A DNA stretch of 64,000 nucleotides from Acidimicrobium ferrooxidans (GTDB lineage: Bacteria; Actinomycetota; Geothermincolia; Fen-727; Anoxymicrobiaceae). This document shows positions 16,926 through 25,550 of the stretch, piece after piece. Under the pieces are notes generated by a model. The model searched no databases and was not told the DNA's origin. It saw nothing but the letters and a program-made list of their open reading frames with translations. The stretch spans positions 777,190-841,189 of the forward strand of contig DYIU01000002.1 of the NCBI GenBank assembly GCA_020723485.1, written 5' to 3'. Position 1 is the stretch's first letter. Each line of letters begins with the position of its first letter. The position numbers were made by a program, and so were the translations under genes.

Positions 16926-17795
16926 CTATTTCATCTTGGGCCCGAGAAGCTTGGTCTGCTGGTACCGGTTGCCCGCCCACCTGGCCAGGAAATAGATGGC
17001 GAACACAATTATCAGGAGGAGTGCCGCCCCCCCGTTCACTATCTGTCGGTAGTCAGGGACCAGCGCCTCGGACTGCGCGTACCAGATGTAACCCGCCAGA
17101 GGCGCCGCGGTGTCGAACGGGCTCACCGGGATGTTCCTGATGAACAGGCCGGTTGTATAGACGATGGCCGCCGACTCCCCCATTATCCTCCCTATCGGGA
17201 GGATGGTGGAGGTCATTATCCCGGGCAGCGCCGTGGGTATAACGACCTGGCGGATCGTGGTCCACTTGCTCGCGCCCAGGCACATCGACGCCTCGCGGTA
17301 GGTGTTGGGGACCAGCTTTATGGCCTCCTCGGTGCTGCGCAGGAGGATCGGGAGGTTGAGTATGGCAAGGGTGAACGCGCCGGCCAGCAGGCAGTAACTC
17401 CAGCGGAAGTAGACTACGAACAGCGCCAGGCCGAACAGGCCGAAGACTATGGAGGGAAGGGTGGCGAGTGAGTCAAGGCAGAACCGGATAAAGTTGCTGA
17501 GTCTGCCCTTCTTCGCGTACTCGGACATGTATATGGCGGCTCCGATAGCAATGGGAAGCGAGATGAGTATGGTCAGGGCGGCGAGGTAGAGCGAGGAGAC
17601 TACCATCGGGAAGATGCCGCCCCCGGCCTTCATCGCCTCGGGCTTTCCGAAGAGGAACTTCGGGTTGATGGCGGTGAGAAGGCCCCGCGCCAGTATCTCG
17701 ATGATTATGAAGGCGAGGATGACAATCGTGATGAGGCCGAGGGCCCAGAACACCGCTGTGGCAGCCTTGTCGGCCCGCGCTCCCTTCCCTTTCAT
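16926..17795 (-). CDS. pstA: Phosphate ABC transporter permease PstA
   Basis: 289 residues, six membrane segments, with the binding-protein-dependent permease EAA-type loop (TYREASMCLGASKWTTIRQV) near residues 185-205, which docks on PstB. Forms a heterodimeric channel with PstC. Start and stop overlap or abut the flanking pst genes, so it is translationally coupled. Confidence 0.96.
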   Translation of the reverse strand: MKGKGARADKAATAVFWALGLITIVILAFIIIEILARGLLTAINPKFLFGKPEAMKAGGGIFPMVVSSLYLAALTILISLPIAIGAAIYMSEYAKKGRLSNFIRFCLDSLATLPSIVFGLFGLALFVVYFRWSYCLLAGAFTLAILNLPILLRSTEEAIKLVPNTYREASMCLGASKWTTIRQVVIPTALPGIMTSTILPIGRIMGESAAIVYTTGLFIRNIPVSPFDTAAPLAGYIWYAQSEALVPDYRQIVNGGAALLLIIVFAIYFLARWAGNRYQQTKLLGPKMK

Positions 17796-18715
17796 CAGGC
17801 CGGCTCCCTCTTTCTCGAGATTACGCGTATCAGGATGATGAGCACCATGGCGATAAGCAGCAGAACCAGTGCCTGAGCGAAAAGCGCTGAGCGGAAAATC
17901 CCCGAGGCCTCACCGGTATCCGTGACGATGCGGGTGGTCAGTGTGCTGGTCCGGGCGAACGGCGAGAGCGCAAAGGCGCGCGCGTTGCCGATGACCATCT
18001 GGACCGCCATGGTCTCCCCTATGGCCCGCCCCATCCCGAGGATGACCGCTATAAGCAGACCCTCGCGCGCCGAGGGGAGCAGTACCTTGTAGATGGTCTG
18101 CCATCGCGTCGCGCCCATCGCCACCGACGCCTCCTTGAGCTCTATCGGCAGCGATTTGAGGGTCTCGGCGCTGAGTGTGGTGATTGTCGGCAGGGCCATG
18201 ACCACCAGGACCAGGGAGGCGGCGGCCACCCCGTATCCGGAGGTCCCGGTGGCCCTTGCGATGGCGGGGACCAGCAGTATCAGGCCGAACCAGCCGATAA
18301 CCACCGAGGGGATGCCCGCCAGCAGCTCGATCCCGCGCCGTACCACCCGTGCCATCCTGTCGGGGGCGACCTGGTCGATGAACACCGCGGCGCCTATCCC
18401 CAGCGGGACGGAGAGCAGCATGGCGCCGAACGTGGTCAGGAGCGTGCCCCAGATGAAGGTGAGCATCCCGTAGTTCCCGGCGGTTGGGTCTGAGACGTTC
18501 GGCCTCCAGTCCGTGGAGAAGAACAGGTTCCTGACCCCGAGGTCGCGTATCGCCGGCAGGCTCTCACGGAAGATGAACAGGAAGATGAGGATGATCGCCA
18601 GGATGGCGACCGAGGCGCACGTGAGCATTACGAGTTTTACGTAGTTCTCGCGGTCAGTGAAAGCGCCGGCCCATGCCCGTGTCTTGACAGCCGCTTCCGG
18701 CGCGCCCGTACTCAT
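17795..18715 (-). CDS. pstC: Phosphate ABC transporter permease PstC
   Basis: 306 residues; six membrane segments and the EAA-type loop IELKEASVAMGATRWQTIYK. Conserved PstC features include the long periplasmic loop after helix 1 (residues about 65-95) and GAAVFIDQVAP. Its ATG overlaps the pstS stop by 4 nt, and its stop shares one base with the pstA start. Confidence 0.96.
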   Translation of the reverse strand: MSTGAPEAAVKTRAWAGAFTDRENYVKLVMLTCASVAILAIILIFLFIFRESLPAIRDLGVRNLFFSTDWRPNVSDPTAGNYGMLTFIWGTLLTTFGAMLLSVPLGIGAAVFIDQVAPDRMARVVRRGIELLAGIPSVVIGWFGLILLVPAIARATGTSGYGVAAASLVLVVMALPTITTLSAETLKSLPIELKEASVAMGATRWQTIYKVLLPSAREGLLIAVILGMGRAIGETMAVQMVIGNARAFALSPFARTSTLTTRIVTDTGEASGIFRSALFAQALVLLLIAMVLIILIRVISRKREPA

Positions 18716-19572
18716 TTCTCCAGGACCTTCCTCACTTCGATGTACTCCTGGGCCACGACTTCCCTCTGGAACTCGTCGGACAGCACGAAATCGATGTAGC
18801 TCCTTGTCGGTCCTTCAGGTTTGCCCCTGGTGAACATGTGCAGGAATCGGGCCATCACATACCGGCCCTCAGCGGCGTTGTCGATAGTCGGGGCCACCCG
18901 GTCGAGCTGGACCGCTCTTACCATCCTATTCACGTAGCCGTATGAGACGTAGCCTATGGCGGAAGGGGTCGCCGCGACTATCTCGCGAATGACCCCGTTG
19001 CTGGCGCTCTCGATCGCGGAGGGGACGCACCAGACCGGCTTCTCCGGCGTCGCGCCGAGCGCTATCTTGTCGAACACCTCGCGGGTCCCTGATGCCTGGT
19101 CGCGGATGACAACGACGATCTCGCTGTCGGGCCCCCCCAGCTCCTTCCAATTGGTGACCTCCCCCGTGAAGACAGCCTTCACCTCGGCACGGGTCAGGCT
19201 CTTTATCTTGAGGCTTGGATTCACGATGATGGCGATGATGTCGAAGGCTATCTTGTGGTCCACAATGGAGCCGTCGTCGTTCTCGCCCGGCTGAAGCTCG
19301 CGCGAGCTGTTAGCTATGTCGATGACCTCTTCCTTGAGCTGGGTTATGCCCGCGCTGGAGCCGCCGCCCTGGACTTCCACGTCGGCCCCCCTGTTCTTCT
19401 CCATGAACTCGACGGCGGCTTCCTGGGCGATGGGGAGGACCGTAGTGGAACCGGCGACCTTCACCTCACCGCGTATCGACGTGTCGGGGGGGCCGGGCTC
19501 TCCCCCACAGCCCGCGGCCATGAAGGCGATGGCTACGGCCAGCATAAGCGCGAGACAAAGGCTCTTCTTCAT
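18712..19572 (-). CDS. pstS: Phosphate-binding lipoprotein PstS
   Basis: 286 residues. Signal peptide with lipobox MAAG|C, then the phosphate-binding fold with GSTTVLPIAQ, GGGSSAGITQL and RDQASGTREVF, which supply phosphate ligands in PstS proteins. It captures phosphate outside the membrane for PstCAB. I prefer the ATG at 19572; a TTG three codons upstream is possible. There is no clear ribosome site: a TTTAAT -10 box ends 8 nt before the ATG, suggesting a nearly leaderless transcript. Three 11-nt PHO-box-like repeats precede it, and a palindromic element separates it from phoR. Confidence 0.95.
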   Translation of the reverse strand: MKKSLCLALMLAVAIAFMAAGCGGEPGPPDTSIRGEVKVAGSTTVLPIAQEAAVEFMEKNRGADVEVQGGGSSAGITQLKEEVIDIANSSRELQPGENDDGSIVDHKIAFDIIAIIVNPSLKIKSLTRAEVKAVFTGEVTNWKELGGPDSEIVVVIRDQASGTREVFDKIALGATPEKPVWCVPSAIESASNGVIREIVAATPSAIGYVSYGYVNRMVRAVQLDRVAPTIDNAAEGRYVMARFLHMFTRGKPEGPTRSYIDFVLSDEFQREVVAQEYIEVRKVLEK

Positions 19573-19591
19573 GTCTTTCAATTAAACCAGA

Positions 19592-19624
19592 TGGAGTTTA
19601 AGGCCCGGTTCAGCCCAGGTTAAG
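19592..19624 (-). promoter_or_regulatory. Putative PHO box (three 11-nt direct repeats) of pstS
   Basis: Read on the minus strand, three contiguous 11-mers occur: CTTAACCTGGG, CTGAACCGGGC and CTTAAACTCCA. Tandem 11-nt units of this kind are the known form of PhoP/PhoB sites in actinobacteria. The array overlaps the expected -35 region, with TTTAAT (19586-19581) as -10. Confidence 0.6.
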
Positions 19625-19637
19625 ATTCGGCAAAACA

Positions 19638-19749
19638 AATAGGGTCAGACCATTTTCGTTGCACAGGCCTCATGTGCAACAGCAGCAACAGGCCATGTTG
19701 TTTCTGTTAACTACTGTTTCTTATGCAACGAGAATGGTCTGACCCTATT
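19638..19749. repeat. Palindromic element, GGGTCAGACC type, between phoR and pstS
   Basis: 26-bp inverted arms with one mismatch (19638-19663 and 19724-19749), each containing AGGGTCAGACCATTTTCGTT or its near complement. The core contains GTTAACTACTGTTTC, almost identical to the core at 30565-30580. The TAG of its right end is the stop codon of phoR. Confidence 0.88.
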
Positions 19750-21118
19750 CGGGCAGGGTGAGGGTGAAGGTGGAGCCGCGTCCCTCGGTGCTGGCGACGC
19801 TGACGGTTCCCCCGTGGAACTCGGCGGCGTGCTTGACTATGGAGAGACCGAGCCCGGTTCCGCCGGTGTCTCGCGAGCGGGCCTTGTCCACACGGTAGAA
19901 GCGCTCGAATATCTTCTCCCGGTCGGCAGCGGGGATGCCGACTCCGTTGTCAGAGACCCGCAGAGTGACCGAGTCTTCACCTTGCTCGAGGGATACATCC
20001 ACCCTGCCCCCGGGCCTGTTGTACTTTACCGCGTTGTCGAGCAGGTTCGCGAAGGCGGTCTTCACCAGGTTTCGGTCGCCCCTGAGAGGGACCTCGGTGC
20101 CGGGGTCGGCGAACGCCGCTTCGACCTCGTACCTGCGCGCGAGGTCCTCCTTTTCGCGCATCACCTCTCTCACTACCTCGACTAGGCTGAAAGGCCCTGC
20201 CTCTCCCGCCGCACCTGACGTCTCCAGCCTGGAGAGAACCAGCAGGTCCTCGATGATGTCGACGAGTCGCTTGGACTCACGGTCGAGGTCGGCCACGAAG
20301 CGGGCCGCGGCCTCCGGCTCCTCGCTCGCCCCCGCCAGGAGCGCCTCCACGACAGCACGCATATTGGCGACCGGCGTGCGCAGCTCGTGAGAGACGTTCG
20401 CCACGAAATCGCGCCTGACCCGTTCGAGCTTTCTACGGGAGGTTATGTCCTCTATGACACATATCACCCCCGTCGTCCTTCCCTTCTTGCTCTTCACGGG
20501 ACTCGCCAGCACCCTGAGCCACCGGCGCCGGGGCAGGGTTATCTGTATCTCCTTATTCACCACCGCCCCGCGTCGGGACTTCTCTATCGCCCTGTCGATG
20601 ACCGGGGAGTGGTGTATCTCGGTGAACGTCCTGCCCAACGCGTACTCGCCAGTGGTGCCGAGGAGCTCCTCGGCGACCGGGTTGATCATGTCTATCTTGA
20701 GCTTGCGGTTCACCACGATGACCCCGGCGCTGATGTTGTCCAGCACCGCCCTCAGCCTGTCGCGCTCGCGCGTGAGCTGGCGGTAGTCCTCACGGACACG
20801 GGATGCCACCGCGTCCATCTCCTGGGCAAGGTTGTTGAGCTCGGCGAGCCGCGGCTGGGGCATGCGATCGAGCTCACCCTCCAGGATGAGTCTCTGCATC
20901 GCGCCGCTGAGCTCCTCGAGGTCGGCCGTGAGGGTCCGCTGGGTCCAGACGGTCACCGCTCCGAGCAGGACCAGCAAGGCCACGAGGGCCACCAGGAACG
21001 CCACCGTCTCCGACATGTCCGAGCGGAGCTCGACGGCCAACATGACGGCGATCACCAGCGCCACCAGCGCCACGCTGAGCGAGTACCGCAGGAACAGGGA
21101 CGACCGGAGCTTTCTCAT
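19745..21118 (-). CDS. phoR: PhoR phosphate-regulon sensor histidine kinase
   Basis: 457 residues from the ATG at 21118, which overlaps the phoB stop (ATGA). Two N-terminal membrane helices (about 10-30 and 38-58), a HAMP-like linker, a PAS domain (about 115-220), HisKA with FVANVSHELRTPVANMRA (H near 242), and HATPase_c with the N box (NLLDNAVKYN), G1 (DNGVGIP) and G2 (GGTGLGLSIVKH). It phosphorylates PhoB when phosphate is low. The short extracytoplasmic part is normal for PhoR, which senses through PhoU-Pst. Its stop codon TAG is supplied by the end of the repeat at 19638-19749. A longer upstream reading frame lies inside phoB and is not a likely start. Confidence 0.94.
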   Translation of the reverse strand: MRKLRSSLFLRYSLSVALVALVIAVMLAVELRSDMSETVAFLVALVALLVLLGAVTVWTQRTLTADLEELSGAMQRLILEGELDRMPQPRLAELNNLAQEMDAVASRVREDYRQLTRERDRLRAVLDNISAGVIVVNRKLKIDMINPVAEELLGTTGEYALGRTFTEIHHSPVIDRAIEKSRRGAVVNKEIQITLPRRRWLRVLASPVKSKKGRTTGVICVIEDITSRRKLERVRRDFVANVSHELRTPVANMRAVVEALLAGASEEPEAAARFVADLDRESKRLVDIIEDLLVLSRLETSGAAGEAGPFSLVEVVREVMREKEDLARRYEVEAAFADPGTEVPLRGDRNLVKTAFANLLDNAVKYNRPGGRVDVSLEQGEDSVTLRVSDNGVGIPAADREKIFERFYRVDKARSRDTGGTGLGLSIVKHAAEFHGGTVSVASTEGRGSTFTLTLPE

Positions 21119-21813
21119 GGGCTCGCGTCCCCTTCCGGCCGCTCGAGCCTGTAGCCTACGCCTCTTACGGTCTTTATAAGTCGCGGGTTCGAAGGGTCGG
21201 TCTCGAGCTTCTCCCTGAGGTGCCGGATGTGGACGTCGAGCGTCTTGCTCGAGCCGTAGTAGCCGTCCCAGACCCGGTCGAGCAGGTAATCGCGGGTTAG
21301 CGCCTTCCCGGGTCGGCGCATCATCAGCTCGAGGAGCGTGAATTCCGTCGGGGTCAGCTCCACCCTGCGCCCGCCGGAGCTTACCTCGTGCCTGTCGACG
21401 TCCATGGTGATGCCGCCCCACTCCAGCCTGCCTGTCTGTGCCGCGCGCTCGGATGAGGACCTGCGTAAAAGGGCCTTGACCCTGGCGATGACCTTCCGCA
21501 TCTCGAACGGCTTGGTGACGTAGTCGTCAGCGCCTATCTCGAGGCCGAGCACCTCGTCGAGGTCCGAATCTCGCGCGGTCAGCATCAGGATGGGCACTTC
21601 CGAGTCCGCTCGAATCCTCCTGCAGACGTCGAGCCCGTCAATGCCAGGGAGCATCAGGTCCAGCAGGATTAGGTCGGCCCCGGCCGCGTGGAACCTCTCG
21701 AGTCCCGTGACTCCGTCGGGCGCGATTTCGGCCTCGTACCCTTCCCTGCGGAGAGTGTACTTGAGCGCTTCTGCTATGGGTCCCTCGTCCTCAATGATGA
21801 GAATCTTCGGCAA
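21115..21813 (-). CDS. phoB: PhoB/PhoP-type response regulator
   Basis: OmpR/PhoB family, 232 residues: receiver domain (acidic pocket EDE, phospho-acceptor in LILLDLMLPG, KPF lysine) and winged-helix DNA-binding domain (ELTPTEFTLLELMMRR, VRGVGYRLE). I chose the TTG at 21813, giving MPKILIIEDEG with AGAGGAAC upstream, over an ATG 18 codons earlier that has no ribosome site. It should bind the 11-nt repeats at 19592-19624 and 21873-21906. It heads the leftward phosphate run. Confidence 0.95.
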   Translation of the reverse strand: MPKILIIEDEGPIAEALKYTLRREGYEAEIAPDGVTGLERFHAAGADLILLDLMLPGIDGLDVCRRIRADSEVPILMLTARDSDLDEVLGLEIGADDYVTKPFEMRKVIARVKALLRRSSSERAAQTGRLEWGGITMDVDRHEVSSGGRRVELTPTEFTLLELMMRRPGKALTRDYLLDRVWDGYYGSSKTLDVHIRHLREKLETDPSNPRLIKTVRGVGYRLERPEGDASP

Positions 21814-21872
21814 TGTTCGTTCCTCTGGGTAGCCTTTCCGACCTTGATAATGATAACCCAGCCGCATCGAAT

Positions 21873-21928
21873 CTTTAACCTGATCTTTACCCGGCGTTCA
21901 GCCGATTTTTAGTTTATGCGCGTATATA
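21873..21928 (+). promoter_or_regulatory. Putative PHO box and promoter of mgsA
   Basis: On the plus strand CTTTAACCTGAT, CTTTACCCGGC and GTTCAGCCGAT follow each other at 12 and 11 nt, resembling the pstS repeats in sequence and in orientation toward the gene. The last unit overlaps a -35 position exactly 17 nt from TATATA (21923-21928). It may also serve the divergent phoB. Confidence 0.5.
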
Positions 21929-21965
21929 TGTAGTAAGAGTACCTGCGATCGAGGAAAGGAGGGAA

Positions 21966-22412
21966 ATGGAACACAAGACAATAACAACCTCGAAGAAGAA
22001 AAGGCATTCGGAGAAGACGACGGTCGCGCTCATCGCGCACGACGCGAAGAAGGTCGACATCGTGATGTTCGCGAACGACCACCGCGACTCGCTTGCCGAG
22101 TGCGAGCTTGTTGCCACAGGGACCACCGGGCGGCAGATAGCCGAGAAGACCGGCCTCGAGGTCAAGTGCATGCTGGGCGGGCCCGAGGGAGGCGACCTCC
22201 AGATCGGCGGCCTGATTGCCAGCGGGGAGGTCGACCTGGTCATATTCCTGCGAGACCCACTGTTCGCCCAGCCCCACGACCCGGACATATCGGCGCTCAT
22301 GCGTGTCTGCGACGTCCACGACGTACCGCTCGCCACGAACCCGGCCTCAGCACACATGCTGCTGAAGGGCATCACCCGAAGCGACCTCAAAGATCTCCGG
22401 CCCGCGATATGA
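21966..22412 (+). CDS. mgsA: Methylglyoxal synthase
   Basis: 148 residues, converting dihydroxyacetone phosphate to methylglyoxal and inorganic phosphate in the cytoplasm. Family motifs: [27 protein letters not shown] (with the catalytic aspartate), [14 protein letters not shown] and [12 protein letters not shown] basic N-terminal extension of about 17 residues precedes the fold. The ATG has GGAAAGGAGGGAA in front. The enzyme is known to be strongly inhibited by phosphate. Its divergent position beside phoBR-pst and the PHO-box-like promoter suggest induction under phosphate limitation (inference). Confidence 0.94.
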   Translation: MEHKTITTSKKKRHSEKTTVALIAHDAKKVDIVMFANDHRDSLAECELVATGTTGRQIAEKTGLEVKCMLGGPEGGDLQIGGLIASGEVDLVIFLRDPLFAQPHDPDISALMRVCDVHDVPLATNPASAHMLLKGITRSDLKDLRPAI

Positions 22413-22671
22413 CGGGCCGGGCGGGCCCGGTTCTTGCATCACGCCTCCAATCCCTACCGGAGATAGCCATGTCGGATAAGGCACCATGACATGGATTAGA
22501 GGCGCTATTTCTTACGCGCGGCGAGAGAAATTCGTGTCATGGTTACTGACCCTAACATGAATTTGACCCGGACTTTGCGAGGGTATAGGATATTAGCCGC
22601 ATTCCGCGGTTAACAGTGTAGTCCACAGGGTCAATGCGTTAACCTGGACGTTTCATTCCTGGAGGTGAGAG
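22413..22671. other. Intergenic stretch with a small inverted repeat
   Basis: No gene seen. ACCATGACA (22483-22491) and TGTCATGGT (22535-22543) form a 9-bp inverted repeat, followed by ACTGACCCTAA, which faintly resembles the element ends elsewhere. GTTAACCTGGAC just before the next gene resembles a PHO-box unit, but a second unit is weak. Confidence 0.35.
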
Positions 22672-23148
22672 ATGGCTGAGAAAGCGGAGAGGTCGGTGGT
22701 CGAGGTGGAGGTCCCCCTCGATTTCACCTACAACTACCGGGTCGGCCAGTACCTCGAGCGCTACATCAAGGGTCTCGGCGAGAAGAAGATCCTCGGCGTC
22801 AGGTGCTCAGGGTGCTCCAAGGTCACCGTGCCCCCGCGCAACTTCTGCGGGGCGTGCAACAGGGTGATGGACGAGTGGGTCGAGGTCGGCCCCGAGGGGA
22901 CCGTCGAGAACTACACAATCGGCCACGTGAAGGTCGAGAGAGGCGCCGTCGAGAAGCTCGACGAGCCGCGGCTCCTCGCGATGGTCAAGCTGGAGGGCGC
23001 CACGGTGCCCCTGCTGGCCGAGGTCAAGGGCATGGCGGCCTCCGAACTGGAGAACGGGCTGCGGGTCAAGGCCGTGTTCAAGGACCCGGTTTCCGACAGC
23101 CTCGCTGACCTCAGTCACTTCGAGCCGGTCGGTCAGGAGGTGAAGTGA
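22672..23148 (+). CDS. DUF35 OB-fold zinc-ribbon protein (first)
   Basis: 158 residues. A rubredoxin-like zinc ribbon (CSGCSKVTVPPRNFCGAC, about residues 44-61) is followed by an OB-fold domain (about 70-150). In characterised systems such DUF35 proteins pair with thiolase-superfamily enzymes: with HMG-CoA synthase/thiolase in archaea, BbsA with BbsB in toluene degradation, and the DUF35 part of ChsH2 with the steroid aldolase Ltp2. They hold the partner and CoA substrate in place. Its stop overlaps the next ATG (TGATG), so it should partner the thiolase-like protein that follows. The ATG has CTGGAGGTGAGAG upstream. Confidence 0.88.
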   Translation: MAEKAERSVVEVEVPLDFTYNYRVGQYLERYIKGLGEKKILGVRCSGCSKVTVPPRNFCGACNRVMDEWVEVGPEGTVENYTIGHVKVERGAVEKLDEPRLLAMVKLEGATVPLLAEVKGMAASELENGLRVKAVFKDPVSDSLADLSHFEPVGQEVK

Positions 23149-24296
23149 TGCGGAAAGTAGCGATAGTCGGGCAGGCGCAGGTGAACGCCTCGGACGTCGG
23201 CAAGTCCCGCGAGCGGATGCTGTTCGACCTGTGCAAGGGGTTCTACGACGGGATGGGCATCACCAGGCACGACATAGACACATTCGTGCTTTGCTCCAAC
23301 GACTTCGCCGCGGGCCACACGATCTCGAACGTCTTCGAGGACTGCCCGGTAGGCGCCTATATGAAGGACGAGACCAAGGTCGAAGCCGACGGCGTGATGG
23401 CCGTGACCTACGCGCTGGCGAGGATAATGTCGGGGCTCTACGATACCGCCCTCGTGGTCGGCAACAGCCAGGGCGGCTCCGTGATGAGGCCTTACCTGGT
23501 GATGGATTACACCATGAGCCCGACCTACGACCGCCAGCTCGGCCTCCTGAACGAGCTGAGCTCGGCCGCGCTGCAGGCAAGGGCTTACCTCGACGCCTAC
23601 GGGCTCGGAGACGAAGTGCTCGACAGGATAGCGGCGCGTAACTTGCGAAACGCGGCAAAGAACCCGGACGCGTTCAACGGCAAGGCCGACGCGACACCCG
23701 AGTCGGTCGCCGGCTCCGACAAACTGTACGAGCCTCTCAAGCAGGACCACTGCTTCCCGTTCACCGACGGGGCATGCGTGCTGCTGCTCGCAGGCGAGGA
23801 GAAGGCAAAGGAGCTCACGGACAAGCCCGTGTGGATAAGGGGAGTGGGCGACTCGCTCGACTCCTACTACCCGGAGCGAAACCTGGCCCGCTCGAAGTCG
23901 GTGAAGCTTGCGGGCGAGAGGGCCTTCAAGATGGCTGGAATGAATGACCCGGCCGGGGAGCTCGACCTGGTCGAGGTGAGCGCGAAGTTCGCGTCCCAGG
24001 AGCCGATTATCTGCGAAGGCCTCGGGCTCTTCGCCGAGGGAAGCGCTTCCGACGTGGCGGTCCGCGGGCTCGCCGAGATAGACGGCGCGATGCCGGTCAG
24101 CCCCTCCGGGGGGGCGCTCGGGGCGTACCCGTTGTGCGCCGGCGGCGTCACGAGGGTGGCAGAGTGCTACAAGCAGCTCACCGGCAGCGCCGGCGACCTC
24201 CAGGTGGCGGACGCCAGGACCGCTCTCGCCCACGGCCAGGACGGCCTCTACCTTCAGCACAACGCCGTCATGGTCGTAAGCACGGAGGAGGGATGA
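23148..24296 (+). CDS. Thiolase-superfamily protein without the usual Cys nucleophile (first)
   Basis: 382 residues, thiolase fold of the SCP-x/lipid-transfer branch. The N-terminal strand MRKVAIVGQAQVNA, the segment before the LYDTALVVGNSQ strand and the C-terminal SPSGGALGAYPLCAGG are recognisable. Where thiolases have VExACASG with the acyl-accepting cysteine, this protein reads VEADGVMA (about residues 77-84). The GHP histidine motif is AYP, and the terminal segment ALAHGQDG lacks the second cysteine. It therefore probably does not run the normal thiolase reaction. Retro-aldol activity as in Ltp2, or a purely structural role, is possible. It lies in a four-gene operon with a second thiolase-like protein and two DUF35 proteins. 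Confidence 0.85.
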   Translation: MRKVAIVGQAQVNASDVGKSRERMLFDLCKGFYDGMGITRHDIDTFVLCSNDFAAGHTISNVFEDCPVGAYMKDETKVEADGVMAVTYALARIMSGLYDTALVVGNSQGGSVMRPYLVMDYTMSPTYDRQLGLLNELSSAALQARAYLDAYGLGDEVLDRIAARNLRNAAKNPDAFNGKADATPESVAGSDKLYEPLKQDHCFPFTDGACVLLLAGEEKAKELTDKPVWIRGVGDSLDSYYPERNLARSKSVKLAGERAFKMAGMNDPAGELDLVEVSAKFASQEPIICEGLGLFAEGSASDVAVRGLAEIDGAMPVSPSGGALGAYPLCAGGVTRVAECYKQLTGSAGDLQVADARTALAHGQDGLYLQHNAVMVVSTEEG

Positions 24297-24299
24297 CAC

Positions 24300-25535
24300 A
24301 TGAGAAACGTCGCAATTATCGGGGTAGGCTACACCCCGGTGTTCGTCAGCAAGCGCAAGGACGTCAACATTGTCGAGATGATAAGCGAGTCGGTCGGGGC
24401 CGCCCTGAACAACACCGGGCTGACACCTGACGACATCCAGGCCGTCACATACGGCAACATGCAGACGTTCGAGGGCGTAAACCTCCCCCACCTCTGGACG
24501 AGCGACCACATGCGCGCTCTCAACAAGCCGACCATACGCATCTCGACCGGCGGCACCACCGGAATGTCCACCCTGCAGGCCGCCTACTACTACGTGGCGA
24601 GCGGCATGTACGACCTGGTCATGGCCGTCACGTGGGAGAAGCAGTCCGAGGGCGACTCTCAGGTCGGGCTCTCAGGCATTGTCGTGCCTGAGGCGATGAC
24701 CATGGTGCAGCACGGCATGGACCTCTTCAGCGGCAAGGGCATGGGCTTCGGCGGCGGCGGCTCGACCGGCGCGGCGTCCTACCAGGCCATGAGCTACCTG
24801 CACCACTCCGGCGCGAGCCCCGAGCATATCGACAAGATGGCCGCGCTCGAGCGCAGCAACGCCGCGCTCAACCCGTACGCGCACCTGCGCAAGAAGACCA
24901 CTGTCGAGGACGTACAGGCAACGCCTATGGTCGCCTTCCCGTTGAGGTTCGGGCACACCTGCCCGACCAGCGACGGCGCCACGACGGCCATCGTGGCTTC
25001 TGAAGAGATGGTGAACAAGCTCACGGACGGCAACGTGGCTTGGATCGTTGGCCTGGGCAGCGCAACGTCCGACCCCTGCACCGCCAACTTCCTCGAGGGG
25101 CAGATAACGGACCCCGCTGAGCAGATGCCGGCGAAGATAGCCTCGGAGAAAGCGTACAAGATGGCCGGCATCGAGGACCCGGGCAGGGAGCTCGACATGT
25201 GCGAGATGTACAACGGGTTCGCACACCAGTCGCTGATGTGGCTGGAGAAGCTCGGCGTCTGCAAGGAGGGCGAGGCCCACAAGATGCTGGACGCGGGCGC
25301 CCTCAACATCGAAGGCGAGATGCCGACCAACGCGAGCGGCGGAGTGTTCTCGACCAACGCCATCGGCGCCTCGGCGATGAACAGGCCAACCGAGTGCGCG
25401 CTGCAGATAATGCGCAAGATCGAGGGAGGACACCAGATACCCAAGAAGATAAAGAAAGCCCTGTCCCACGGGTGGGGCGGCATGTTCCAGTACGTCACGG
25501 TCATGGTGCTCGCCGACGAGCCCGTGAGTTCGTAG
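24300..25535 (+). CDS. Thiolase-superfamily protein without the usual Cys nucleophile (second)
   Basis: 411 residues, thiolase fold (MRNVAIIGVGYTPV at the start, GMYDLVMAVTWEKQ, TSDGATTAIVAS, MPTNASGGVFSTNAIGAS, ALSHGWGGMFQYVTVMVL). At the nucleophile loop it reads ISTGGTTG (about residues 80-87) in place of xExxCASG, so the catalytic cysteine is glycine. The GHP motif is also replaced (AIGASA). GGAGGG lies 7 nt before the ATG. It is clearly homologous to the preceding gene but only distantly similar, so the pair probably forms a heteromeric enzyme with the DUF35 proteins on either side. The substrate is unknown. Confidence 0.85.
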   Translation: MRNVAIIGVGYTPVFVSKRKDVNIVEMISESVGAALNNTGLTPDDIQAVTYGNMQTFEGVNLPHLWTSDHMRALNKPTIRISTGGTTGMSTLQAAYYYVASGMYDLVMAVTWEKQSEGDSQVGLSGIVVPEAMTMVQHGMDLFSGKGMGFGGGGSTGAASYQAMSYLHHSGASPEHIDKMAALERSNAALNPYAHLRKKTTVEDVQATPMVAFPLRFGHTCPTSDGATTAIVASEEMVNKLTDGNVAWIVGLGSATSDPCTANFLEGQITDPAEQMPAKIASEKAYKMAGIEDPGRELDMCEMYNGFAHQSLMWLEKLGVCKEGEAHKMLDAGALNIEGEMPTNASGGVFSTNAIGASAMNRPTECALQIMRKIEGGHQIPKKIKKALSHGWGGMFQYVTVMVLADEPVSS

Positions 25536-25550
25536 AAGGAGGTGGGACGG

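Noticed and set aside
16083-17471. 462-residue plus-strand frame over pstB/pstA
   Set aside because: It lies antisense to two unmistakable transporter genes and shows only charged, low-information sequence.
22630-22660. PHO box upstream of the DUF35/thiolase operon
   Set aside because: GTTAACCTGGAC fits one unit, but the next (GTTTCATTCC) fits poorly and no promoter spacing supports it.
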